Origin: an uncultured Pseudoflavonifractor sp.
GTDB lineage: Bacteria > Bacillota > Clostridia > Oscillospirales > Oscillospiraceae
NCBI GenBank assembly: GCA_947577065.1
Contig: CANPTT010000007.1
Span: forward strand, 1-64,000
Direction: 5' to 3'
DNA length: 64,000 nucleotides
Shown here: piece by piece, positions 8,995-16,272 of the stretch
Position numbering within the stretch: the stretch's first letter is position 1
Layout of the letters: each line of letters starts with the position of its first letter
The notes under the pieces: model-generated
The model's input: only the letters and a program-made list of their open reading frames with translations
Database searches by the model: none
What the model was told of the DNA's origin: nothing
Program-made: the position numbers and the translations under genes

Positions 8995-9894
8995 ATGAAA
9001 ACCTTAAGCGTTGAGTTCTATAAAAAGCTCATCCTTGTTCTTCTAGCTCTCTTGATCATTATCCCTACGGTGTGCGCCGTGGTGTTTGGAGTGCAGAATT
9101 CACTGCTTCGCAGACAGCTGGCAGCTATAGCCACGGAGGGAGGTCAAAACGGTTCGCAAGCGTCAGGCAAGCCACTAGATTTTTTTGCGGAGCCTATCGA
9201 TTATCAAAAACTCTACCCGGATCTATACAGTACGGGTGAGATCGGCACGGAGCGTCTCTACGAAGAAAACACGGTCTACCTGACTTTCAACAGTACGCCG
9301 GGGGATAATACAGGAAGCATTCTGAATATTCTGGATGACTATGATGTTAAGGCCACCTTTTTTCTCTCCGGCAGTGCGGATTCCGTCTCGTTGGATCAGA
9401 TGAAGGCGATCGTTGCCCGGGGACACAACGTTGGGCTGAACGGATATAGTGATTCTTACCAGCAGATCTATGGCTCCGTAGGAGATTACCTGGCGGATTT
9501 CAAGGCTATCTATGATCTTGTCTATGAGACCACTGGAGTCCGGGCGGAGATTTTCCGTTATCCAGGTGGAGGTATCAACGCCTATAACAGCGGCTTTTAT
9601 CAGGAGCTGAATGCCGAGATGCTTCGCCGTGGCTTTGTCTTTTTTGATTGGGACGTGACAGGCGGAGATACCTTGTTGGAAGGTGCTTCTGCAGATCAGA
9701 TACAGAGCACTGTGCTCACGGGAATGGAAGGAAAGGACCGGGGGATCGTACTTTTGCGGGATGCGGTTGGAAAAGAAGCCGTGCCGGAGGCTCTGCCCGG
9801 GATCATCTCCTCGCTGCGGGAGCAAGGATATCAGTTTAAAAGCCTGACGGCTGAAATTGTTCCGGTGGTATACAGTTACAAAGGTGCGCCCTAA
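8995..9894 (+). CDS. Polysaccharide-deacetylase-fold membrane protein, probably catalytically inactive
   Basis: 299 residues: an uncleaved membrane anchor (about 11-33) then an extracellular NodB-like domain (about 92-290). The fold is recognisable from VYLTF-x-x-x-P, ILDDYDVKATFFLSG, IVARGHNVG and the FRYPGG segment (187-192). The catalytic set is missing: the usual FDDGP is FNSTPG (98-103), and the HxxxH metal site that normally follows GH.IG is LNGYSDSY (148-155). With both the catalytic Asp and the two His gone, peptidoglycan deacetylation is unlikely; a carbohydrate-binding or scaffold role is an inference. It is followed 50 bases later by a bactofilin, also an envelope-linked protein, probably in one operon. 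Confidence 0.85.
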   Translation: MKTLSVEFYKKLILVLLALLIIIPTVCAVVFGVQNSLLRRQLAAIATEGGQNGSQASGKPLDFFAEPIDYQKLYPDLYSTGEIGTERLYEENTVYLTFNSTPGDNTGSILNILDDYDVKATFFLSGSADSVSLDQMKAIVARGHNVGLNGYSDSYQQIYGSVGDYLADFKAIYDLVYETTGVRAEIFRYPGGGINAYNSGFYQELNAEMLRRGFVFFDWDVTGGDTLLEGASADQIQSTVLTGMEGKDRGIVLLRDAVGKEAVPEALPGIISSLREQGYQFKSLTAEIVPVVYSYKGAP

Positions 9895-9944
9895 AGGAAA
9901 GATAGGATCGGGCGTTATGAGATTGGAATGGGAAGGTGCAGCAT

Positions 9945-10931
9945 ATGGGCGGCAATAAAGACAATATGAGACAAGCGATGAAAGAGCTTCTCGGCTTGGT
10001 GGGCTTTGGCCCTGAGGAGACGGAGGAGGCCAAGCCTGTTGAGCGGAAGCCAGAGCCTAAACCCGTGGCCCCTGAACGTCCCAGGGTTTCTGAGCCGCCA
10101 GTGGCCCAGGAACAGCCGAAGGCTCCTGAGCGCCCTGTCGTCTCCGAGCAGCCTAAGGTTCAGAAGCAGCCTGTGGCACAGGAGCGCCCTGTAGTTCAAC
10201 AACCCAGGATCGAGCGTGAGCCTGCGGTAGAGCGCAGAGAGCCTGTCCGTCCGGCAGCTCCGGTCTATAAGGCTCCTGAGGCAGAGCCTGCCGAGGTAAA
10301 GCTGGAGGAGACCCAGCGCAAGGTGGCATCTACTGTGGAGCGTAGCTTCTTCCCCTTTGGAAAGCCCAAGGCAAAAGAGCCTGTCTATGAAGAGCCCTAT
10401 ACGCCTCCTGTTGTGGAGCGTTCTCCGGTAGAGGAGTATACCCCCATAGAGGAAGAGCCGATCCGTCCGCCCTTTATCCGCCCCGGCGCTACCGTCATTG
10501 CGGCCGGCGCCACCTTCTTCGGTGATATTCGTGCCGAGGGAGATGTAGAGGTTCTGGGCAAGGTGAAAGGGAATCTGGAGGCAACCGGTAACATTCGGGT
10601 GATCGGTAAGGTCCTGGGCGATGTGAAGGGCGAGGCTGTGGTGCTGGAAGGGTGCACCGTACAAGGCAACATTACATCTACCTCCTATGTGACATTGGAT
10701 GCGGGTGCCATGGTGGTAGGTGATGTGTTGGCTACTGATTTTGACTCTGATGGAAAGGTGAAGGGCAACCTGCAGATCGCCCGTGCCGCCACCTTCTCCT
10801 CCTGTGCACTGCTTGCCGGTAACGTGATCGCTGCCACCATTATGATGGCACAAGGCGCCAAGGTCCAGGGCGCAGTCCGCATTGCGGAGGATCCGGAGGC
10901 AAACGCACTCTTCGGAGAGCTGGAGATTTGA
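9945..10931 (+). CDS. Bactofilin family polymer-forming protein
   Basis: Cytoskeletal scaffold protein. The 328 residues have a short N-terminal helix, a long Pro/Glu/Lys/Val-rich low-complexity linker (about 25-150), and a C-terminal DUF583/bactofilin beta-helix (about 175-325) with repeats of the type GDIRAEGDVEVLGKVKGNLE and GDVLATDFDSDGKVKGNL. Start ATG 9945 is eight bases after GGGAAGG; an in-frame GTG at 9936 is less likely. The long linker is unusual, since typical bactofilins are 100-200 residues. It follows the deacetylase-like gene at 50 bases, suggesting a joint envelope role. Confidence 0.88.
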   Translation: MGGNKDNMRQAMKELLGLVGFGPEETEEAKPVERKPEPKPVAPERPRVSEPPVAQEQPKAPERPVVSEQPKVQKQPVAQERPVVQQPRIEREPAVERREPVRPAAPVYKAPEAEPAEVKLEETQRKVASTVERSFFPFGKPKAKEPVYEEPYTPPVVERSPVEEYTPIEEEPIRPPFIRPGATVIAAGATFFGDIRAEGDVEVLGKVKGNLEATGNIRVIGKVLGDVKGEAVVLEGCTVQGNITSTSYVTLDAGAMVVGDVLATDFDSDGKVKGNLQIARAATFSSCALLAGNVIAATIMMAQGAKVQGAVRIAEDPEANALFGELEI

Positions 10932-10934
10932 TCA

Positions 10935-10972
10935 TAAAAAAAGAGGGCCGAACTTTGTTCGGCCCTCTTTTT
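10935..10972. terminator. Bidirectional terminator between bactofilin and sodC
   Basis: 12-bp perfect stem AGAGGGCCGAAC / GTTCGGCCCTCT (10942-10953 with 10957-10968) with A7 on the left and T5 on the right, so it can end both convergent genes. Confidence 0.9.
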
Positions 10973-11435
10973 ACGCTGTTTTAATGATGCCGCACGCGAT
11001 TCGGGCCCCGCTGTTTCCGGCGGGCTGTGACTGTAAGTCGTCAGGTTTACTGTGTATGACCACGGACCGTCCGATCACCTCCGTGGGCTGAAAGCGGTCT
11101 GTATAGACCGCCATCAAAGCGACTCCGTCTGATAGAGCCAGAAGAGGGGGGAGATCCCCAGCATGCCATGGATGGGGAACTCCGTGGGGATCATAGTGAC
11201 TTCCGGCTTGAGCGAATGGTACATCTCCCCCGGTGGAGCAGTCCCCCTTTTCATGGATATGAAACCCGAGGAATCCCGGTGCGGGAAGACCCAGCAGCCG
11301 CGCCACGACCAGGGTCCCACGGCCATAGGAGTAGAACAGTACCTCTCCCATAAGCTGAGGATGGGTAGGATCGCCTTGCAGCAGAGCGCGGGCCTGAGGA
11401 GGCGCCGCAGGGGTAGAAAGGACAGACTCTTCCAT
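10971..11435 (-). CDS. sodC: Cu/Zn superoxide dismutase (SodC), without signal peptide
   Basis: Converts superoxide to oxygen and hydrogen peroxide. The 154-residue product has the complete SodC signature: GFHIHEKGDC (His59, His61, disulfide Cys66), GSHYDP (His80), HPWHAGDLP (His88, His91, Asp94), VVIHSKPDD (His128) and the partner Cys in RIACGI (148). All copper and zinc ligands are accounted for, with a shortened zinc loop. Start at 11435 is chosen because AGGAGG lies seven bases upstream; the open frame extends eight codons further without a ribosome site. No signal peptide or lipobox is seen, unusual for bacterial SodC, which is normally exported. It is a single minus-strand gene. Confidence 0.93.
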   Translation of the reverse strand: MEESVLSTPAAPPQARALLQGDPTHPQLMGEVLFYSYGRGTLVVARLLGLPAPGFLGFHIHEKGDCSTGGDVPFAQAGSHYDPHGVPHPWHAGDLPPLLALSDGVALMAVYTDRFQPTEVIGRSVVIHSKPDDLQSQPAGNSGARIACGIIKTA

Positions 11436-11489
11436 ATCAAAACCTCCTTTTATTATCATCTCTATGCAGATAGAAAAGAAAGGTGACGG

Positions 11490-11518
11490 TGGACGAAGAG
11501 AGGGAAGCGTGATATAAT
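11490..11518 (+). promoter_or_regulatory. Probable promoter of proC
   Basis: TGGACG (11490-11495), 17-bp spacer, TATAAT (11513-11518), about 40 bases before the proC start. Confidence 0.6.
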
Positions 11519-11559
11519 GAAGCTTACCAATATCAATCTAACATGCTGAGGTGACAAAA

Positions 11560-12354
11560 ATGGCAAAAGCGGCGTTTATTGGGGTCGGAAACATGGGAGG
11601 CGCTTTGGCAAAGGCGGCCTGTAAAAGCCTAGGAGCGGATGAGGTGGTAGTGGCTAACCGTACCTATTCCAAGGCGGAAGCGCTGTCAAGTGAAACTGGC
11701 TGTCGGGCATATGCGAACAACTGCGAAGCCGCTCGGGAGGCGGAATATATTTTCCTGTGCGTGAAGCCCAAGCAGATCCAGGCCCTGATCGCGGAATTGC
11801 GCCCGGTCATTAAGGGGAAAACACTGATTTCCGTAGCAGCCGGTGTGACCCTGTCAGAACTTCAGGAATGGGTTGGGGAGGATACTCCCGTACTCAGAAT
11901 TATGCCAAACACTCCCTGTGAGATCGGGAAGGGATTGACGGCCTTGTCGGGGGGGAAGTCAGCCGGCGAAGAGCACTTTGCGGCGGTAGAGTGTATTTTG
12001 TCCTGTTCCGGTTTGGTGGAGCGGATGGAAGAGGAGAGGATCGAGCCCTATAATGCAGTGGCTGGCTGTGGGCCCGCCTTTGTTTATCCTTATATTGAGG
12101 CATTGGCCGACGGTGGCGTGCTGGTGGGATTGCACCGGGATGAAGCCATACGCTATGCGGCTCAAATGGTCATGGGGGCGGCAGCCATGGTGTTAGAGAG
12201 CGGGAAGCACCCGGGTGCATTGAAGGACGCAGTCTGCTCCCCGGGCGGCCTTACGATCGAAGGGGTGGCGGAGCTGGAGCGGCATGGCCTTCGGGCGGCG
12301 GCCATTGACGCAGTGGTGGCTGCCTGGAAAAAGGGAAAGACTGTTGACAAGTGA
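11560..12354 (+). CDS. proC: Pyrroline-5-carboxylate reductase
   Basis: Last step of proline biosynthesis: NAD(P)H-dependent reduction of 1-pyrroline-5-carboxylate, cytoplasmic. 264 residues with an N-terminal Rossmann motif FIGVGNMGGALAKA, ANRTYSKAE, LCVKPKQI, ISVAAGVTL and the C-terminal dimer domain with CSPGGLTIEGVAELE. The ATG at 11560 (MAKAAF) follows GAGGTGA; a GTG three codons earlier is possible. Its stop overlaps the GTG start of the next gene, so the two are translationally coupled. No proA/proB is in the window. Confidence 0.95.
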   Translation: MAKAAFIGVGNMGGALAKAACKSLGADEVVVANRTYSKAEALSSETGCRAYANNCEAAREAEYIFLCVKPKQIQALIAELRPVIKGKTLISVAAGVTLSELQEWVGEDTPVLRIMPNTPCEIGKGLTALSGGKSAGEEHFAAVECILSCSGLVERMEEERIEPYNAVAGCGPAFVYPYIEALADGGVLVGLHRDEAIRYAAQMVMGAAAMVLESGKHPGALKDAVCSPGGLTIEGVAELERHGLRAAAIDAVVAAWKKGKTVDK

Positions 12355-12832
12355 AAAAGCCGTACAGTGACGTTCAACTTTGGCCCTACCGAACAGAGGA
12401 CGGGGAGTCCCTTGCCGCTCTTTTCTACGATACGGTTCATCACATAAACGCTGGGGACTATACCTGGGAGCAACTGGACGCTTGGGCCACGGGGCGGGTG
12501 GACCTGGAGGAATGGGACCGCCGGTTCCTTCGGCACAACTCGGTGGTGGCTTGGCTGGCGGGGAGCCGGTAGGGTTTGCGGATATGGATGAGACCGGATA
12601 CCTGGACCGCCTTTTTATCCATAAGGATCATCAAAGACACGGAATCGCTGCTCTGCTTTGTGATTGGCTGGAGAGGGAAGCGGCGGTAAGTCGCTTCACC
12701 ACTCACGCCTCTATTACAGCCGGTCCCTTCTTTGAAAAGAGGGGATACCGGGTCGTTAGAGAACAATTGGTAGAGGTGCGGGGCATCCTGCTGAAAAATT
12801 ATATGATGGAAAAATTTTTACCCTTCTGTTGA
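12351..12832 (+). pseudogene. GNAT family N-acetyltransferase, apparent frameshift
   Basis: The first 73 codons (12351-12572) read MKKPYSDVQLWPYRTEDGES and stop right after SVVAWLAG. The rest of a GNAT domain continues in another frame to 12832: EPVGFADMDETGYLDRLFIH, then KDHQRHGIAALLCDWLE, the acetyl-CoA-binding R/Q-x-x-G-x-A/G loop. Adding one G to the G4 run at 12560-12563 joins the halves as LAG-EPVG with no other change, giving about 160 residues. It overlaps the proC stop. This is either a true one-base deletion or a sequencing/assembly error; function would be small-molecule or protein acetylation, substrate unknown. Confidence 0.8.
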
Positions 12833-12846
12833 CAGAAGGGTAAAAA
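12815..12846. repeat. 15-bp perfect inverted repeat overlapping csoR promoter
   Basis: TTTTTACCCTTCTGT (12815-12829) and ACAGAAGGGTAAAAA (12832-12846) form a 15-bp dyad with a 2-base centre. It covers the end of the acetyltransferase gene and contains the -35 element of the csoR promoter. There is no T tract on the 3' side of either strand, so a classical terminator is not clear; a regulatory dyad is possible. Confidence 0.65.
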
Positions 12847-12857
12847 CATAGTAATAT
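12829..12857 (+). promoter_or_regulatory. Promoter of csoR-copA operon
   Basis: TTGACA (12829-12834), 17-bp spacer, TAATAT (12852-12857). The -35 is the exact consensus. The CsoR-like operator starts five bases after the -10. Confidence 0.82.
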
Positions 12858-12861
12858 AACA

Positions 12862-12882
12862 CTACACCCCGGTGGGGTATAG
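12862..12882 (+). promoter_or_regulatory. CsoR-type operator
   Basis: CTACACCCC (12862-12870), 3-base centre, GGGGTATAG (12874-12882): a pseudo-palindrome with one mismatch, matching the TAxxCCCC...GGGGxTA pattern of Cu(I)-CsoR sites. It lies at the transcription start of the operon that encodes CsoR, so copper-relieved autorepression is the expected mode. Confidence 0.75.
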
Positions 12883-12900
12883 TGAAAGGGGGCGGCTGCC

Positions 12901-13164
12901 ATGATGGCGGATGAAAAAAAGATAGGCCGTATGCTGAAAACAGCCCGTGGGCAGTTGGATGGTATCCTGAAGATGGTGGAGGAGGACCGATACTGTGTGG
13001 AGATATCTCAGCAGGTGATGGCTACAGAGGCGCTATTGAACCGGGTGAACCGTGAGATCCTGGCGGCTCATCTTCGTGGCTGCGTCCAACAGGCGGTGAC
13101 CATGGAGGATCGGGAGGAAAAGATGGAGGAATTGATCTCCACCTTGGATAAGATACTGAAATAG
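12901..13164 (+). CDS. csoR: CsoR family copper-sensing repressor
   Basis: 87-residue all-helical metal-sensing repressor (DUF156 family). It carries the Cys-His-Cys copper set: Cys in RYCVEISQQ (about 37), His and Cys in AAHLRGCV (about 62 and 66), and the family block RGQLDGILKMVEEDRYC. When Cu(I) binds, the tetramer leaves its operator. Start at 12901 (a second ATG follows at 12904) with GGGGG upstream. It is first in a run with an acetyltransferase (11-base gap) and copA, under the operator at 12862-12882. Confidence 0.93.
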   Translation: MMADEKKIGRMLKTARGQLDGILKMVEEDRYCVEISQQVMATEALLNRVNREILAAHLRGCVQQAVTMEDREEKMEELISTLDKILK

Positions 13165-13175
13165 GGGTATGAGGT

Positions 13176-13655
13176 ATGGATTTTCGGGCAGTGACAGAGC
13201 AAGAGAGAATCTTTCTCTATAATCTCCTACAAAAATATCTCTATGAGATGACAAACTACTATGGGGATGACTTAGACGGGGAAGGGAACTACCCCTATCC
13301 CTATTTTGAAGCATACTTTACTGACCCGACCCGCCAAGCCCTCTTTATCTTGGAGGATGGAAGGATCGTGGGCTTTACCCTTCTCAATCGTTACTCGGTG
13401 ATGGACAGGGACATCGACCATTCGGTGGCGGAGTTTTGCGTTCTGCCAAAGGAACGGGGGAGAAACGTGGGCCTACGCGCGGCCCAATCTCTTTTTGAGA
13501 GATATCCAGGTCGCTGGGAGATCAAATATGCGGCAAACAATCTTAGGGCGGCCCATCTGTGGGAGCGGGCGGCTGAAGCATATAGTCCGGAGAAATATAC
13601 TCTTCCCGAGGGGGAAGAAGTTTTGTGTTTTCGCTCCGGACAGGAAGGCGGTTAG
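13176..13655 (+). CDS. GNAT family N-acetyltransferase in the copper operon
   Basis: 159-residue predicted acetyltransferase. FILEDGRIVGFTLLNRYSV is the beta4-type strand region, and AEFCVLPKERGRNVGLRAAQ carries the acetyl-CoA-binding R-x-x-G-x-G/N loop (RGRNVG); the C-terminus has IKYAANNLRAAHLWERA, the usual N-x-x-A-x-x-x-W/Y/F pattern. It lies 11 bases after csoR and 2 bases before copA, so it is almost certainly copper-induced with them. No role for an acetyltransferase in copper handling is evident from the sequence; substrate unknown. Confidence 0.82.
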   Translation: MDFRAVTEQERIFLYNLLQKYLYEMTNYYGDDLDGEGNYPYPYFEAYFTDPTRQALFILEDGRIVGFTLLNRYSVMDRDIDHSVAEFCVLPKERGRNVGLRAAQSLFERYPGRWEIKYAANNLRAAHLWERAAEAYSPEKYTLPEGEEVLCFRSGQEGG

Positions 13656-13657
13656 AC

Positions 13658-16183
13658 ATGAAACAGAAATTTACGGTTACCGGTATGACATGCTCCGCCT
13701 GCTCAGCCCATGTGGAGAAGGCGGTGTGCAAGCTGGAAGGGGTATCCTCGGTGAATGTCAATTTGCTGGGAGGTTCCATGCAGGTGGATTTTGACCCGGC
13801 GCAGCAGAATAATGACAGCATCATTTCCGCGGTTATCGCCTCGGGGTACGGGGCTCAGCTTCCCGGAGGGGAGAAGGCTGGGGCGAAAAAAGCTGCCGCC
13901 ACAGGGGTTCCTGATATGCAGGAGGAGCTGAAAGGGATGAAACGGCGGCTCATCTTTTCTTTCTGCTTCTTCATTCCGCTTTTTTACCTGACCATGGGGC
14001 ACATGGTAGGATTGCCCATCCCTCACTTTTTTCATGGGCCGGAAAACGCTTTGAGCTATGGCTTGACCCAGTTTTTGCTTCTGTTACCTATCATGTATGT
14101 CAATGACAGGTATTATAAAGTGGGATTCAAGACCCTGTTCCACCGCTCCCCCAATATGGATTCGCTGATCGCTCTGGGTTCCGCGGCCGCTGTGGTCTAC
14201 GGTCTTGCGGGAGTCTATCAGATCGGGTGGGGGTTAGGGCATGGGGATATGGCCCGGGTGGAGCAGTGGTCTATGGACCTCTATTTTGAGTCGGCAGGTA
14301 CTATTCTGACCCTTATCACCTTGGGAAAGTATATGGAGACCCGCTCCAAAGGCAAGACAGGGGAGGCCATCGCCCGGCTCATGGACTTGGCCCCCAAGAC
14401 AGCTACGGTCCTCCGGTATGGCAAAGAGGTGGAGGTCCCGGTGGAGGAGGTGGCGGTGGGCGACCTGATCCTGGTCCGCCCTGGGCAGTCCATCCCGGTG
14501 GATGGGGAGATCACAGAGGGGACCTCCTCCATTGATGAGTCTGCTCTGACTGGAGAATCTCTTCCTGTGGATAAGGGACCGGGAGACAAGGTGGCGGCGG
14601 CGTCCATCAACAAGTCTGGCTCCTTTACTTTTCGGGCAACAAGGGTGGGGGATGATACCACCTTGGCCCAAATGATCGCCTTAGTAGATGAAGCGGCATC
14701 TTCAAAGGCTCCCATTGCCAAGCTGGCAGATAAAGTGGCAGGGGTATTTGTGCCGGTAGTGATCGGTATTGCCTTAGTTACTGCTGCGGTGTGGCTGATC
14801 GTGACCGGAAACATTGCCCAAGCCTTGACCTCCGGTGTGGCGGTGCTGGTCATCTCCTGCCCCTGCGCTCTCGGGCTGGCTACCCCGGTAGCTATCATGG
14901 TGGGAACGGGAAAAGGAGCGGAAAACGGTATCCTCTTTAAATCGGCGGAAGCCTTGGAGGAGCTGCGCTCCATTCAAACAGTGGTGTTGGATAAGACGGG
15001 GACCGTGACCCAGGGAAATCCTGTGGTGACAGACCTCAAGACCTTTGGGGTGGAGGAGGTGGAGCTTCTCTGTGTGGCCGCCTCCCTGGAGAAACCTTCG
15101 GAGCATCCTCTGGCTCAAGCGGTGGTTGCGCGGGCGGAGGAGAGAGGGATCCCCCTGGTTTCCGTGGAGAGGTTTGAGGCGGTCCATGGCCGGGGTGTTT
15201 CCGCAGTCATTCAGGGAGGGGTATTCCTGGCTGGCAACCGGGCCATGATGGAGGAGAATCAGGTGGATATCACCGCCGCCGGGACTCTGCCCGAAACCCT
15301 GTCCGGGGAGGGAAAAACGCCCCTCTATTTTGCCCAGGACGGCAAGTTGATCGGTATTTTAGCGGTGGCGGATACGGTAAAGCCCACCAGCGCCGCGGCT
15401 ATCAAAGCCCTGCGGGAGTTGGGGCTGGATGTGGTCATGCTCACTGGTGATAACCGCCGCACCGCCCAAGCTATTGCCAGGGAACTGGAGCTGACAGAGG
15501 TGGTGGCGGAGGTTCTGCCCCAGGATAAGGAGAAGGTTATCGCTGACCTTCAGGCCAAAGGGCAAAAGGTGGCTATGGTGGGGGATGGGATCAACGACGC
15601 CCCTGCCCTGGCCCGTTCCGACGTGGGTCTGGCCATCGGGGCAGGTACAGATGTAGCCATCGAGTCTGCCGATGTGGTGCTGATGAAGAGCGATCTGTTG
15701 GATGCGGTGACGGCGGTAGAGCTTTCCAGAGCTACGATCCGCAATATCAAGCAAAATCTTTTCTGGGCCTTTTTCTACAATGCAGTCTGCATCCCGGTCG
15801 CAGCAGGAGTTTTGGCTATTTGGGGCGGACCGCAGCTTAACCCCATGCTGGCAGCGGCAGCGATGTCCATGAGCTCTGTGTGTGTGGTATCCAACGCTCT
15901 GCGGCTCAAACTTTTCAAACCCCACCATAACGGACCGACCGTGGTGGAGAATAATAAGGAAATAAAAGGAGAAGAACGCACGATGGAAAAAAAGGTTATG
16001 ATCGAGGGCATGATGTGCCAAAACTGTGTCAAACACGTAACCAATGCCTTGAACGCCCTGCCCGGCGTCACTGCCACAGTGGACTTGGAGAGCAAGACAG
16101 CCACAGTCATTGGAGACGTGAGCGATGAGGCCATCAAGCAGGCCATTGCCGACGCGGGATACGAAGTGACCAGCATTAGCTGA
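13658..16183 (+). CDS. copA: Cu(I)-exporting P-type ATPase with N- and C-terminal HMA domains
   Basis: P1B-1 ATPase that pumps Cu(I) out of the cytoplasm. 841 residues: N-terminal HMA metal-binding domain with GMTCSAC (9-15), eight TM segments, actuator TGES, membrane metal site CPC (401-403), phosphorylation site DKTGT (Asp445) and hinge GDGINDAPA (about 642-650). Unusually, after the last TM pair comes a second, C-terminal HMA domain (about 776-841) with GMMCQNC (784-790), resembling a free CopZ chaperone joined in frame. Start ATG 13658 follows GGAAGG; an upstream in-frame start overlaps the acetyltransferase and lacks a ribosome site. Last gene of the csoR operon. Confidence 0.95.
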   Translation: MKQKFTVTGMTCSACSAHVEKAVCKLEGVSSVNVNLLGGSMQVDFDPAQQNNDSIISAVIASGYGAQLPGGEKAGAKKAAATGVPDMQEELKGMKRRLIFSFCFFIPLFYLTMGHMVGLPIPHFFHGPENALSYGLTQFLLLLPIMYVNDRYYKVGFKTLFHRSPNMDSLIALGSAAAVVYGLAGVYQIGWGLGHGDMARVEQWSMDLYFESAGTILTLITLGKYMETRSKGKTGEAIARLMDLAPKTATVLRYGKEVEVPVEEVAVGDLILVRPGQSIPVDGEITEGTSSIDESALTGESLPVDKGPGDKVAAASINKSGSFTFRATRVGDDTTLAQMIALVDEAASSKAPIAKLADKVAGVFVPVVIGIALVTAAVWLIVTGNIAQALTSGVAVLVISCPCALGLATPVAIMVGTGKGAENGILFKSAEALEELRSIQTVVLDKTGTVTQGNPVVTDLKTFGVEEVELLCVAASLEKPSEHPLAQAVVARAEERGIPLVSVERFEAVHGRGVSAVIQGGVFLAGNRAMMEENQVDITAAGTLPETLSGEGKTPLYFAQDGKLIGILAVADTVKPTSAAAIKALRELGLDVVMLTGDNRRTAQAIARELELTEVVAEVLPQDKEKVIADLQAKGQKVAMVGDGINDAPALARSDVGLAIGAGTDVAIESADVVLMKSDLLDAVTAVELSRATIRNIKQNLFWAFFYNAVCIPVAAGVLAIWGGPQLNPMLAAAAMSMSSVCVVSNALRLKLFKPHHNGPTVVENNKEIKGEERTMEKKVMIEGMMCQNCVKHVTNALNALPGVTATVDLESKTATVIGDVSDEAIKQAIADAGYEVTSIS
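15966..15985 (+). promoter_or_regulatory. Possible internal ribosome site and start for a free CopZ
   Basis: AAGGAGAAG (15967-15975) lies in front of an in-frame ATG at 15983 inside copA. Initiation there would give a 66-residue HMA protein (15983-16183) starting MEKKVMIEGMMC, which looks like a stand-alone CopZ copper chaperone. The SD-to-ATG distance of about 11 bases is slightly long. Whether it is used is an inference. Confidence 0.45.
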
Positions 16184-16192
16184 ATGGTGCAA

Positions 16193-16232
16193 AACAATAA
16201 GAGGAGGGCTTTGCCCTCCTCTTATTGTTTTT
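16193..16232 (+). terminator. Terminator of the copper operon
   Basis: 17-bp perfect stem (16193-16209 with 16213-16229), TTT loop, then T4. Very strong. Confidence 0.93.
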
Positions 16233-16272
16233 AGAGATGGAAAGTGATACACTGGAAAAAGGAGGGGATCAG

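Noticed and set aside
12815..12846. Perfect dyad considered as a terminator
   Set aside because: The T run is on the 5' side of the stem and no T tract follows on either strand; its overlap with a consensus -35 favours a regulatory role.
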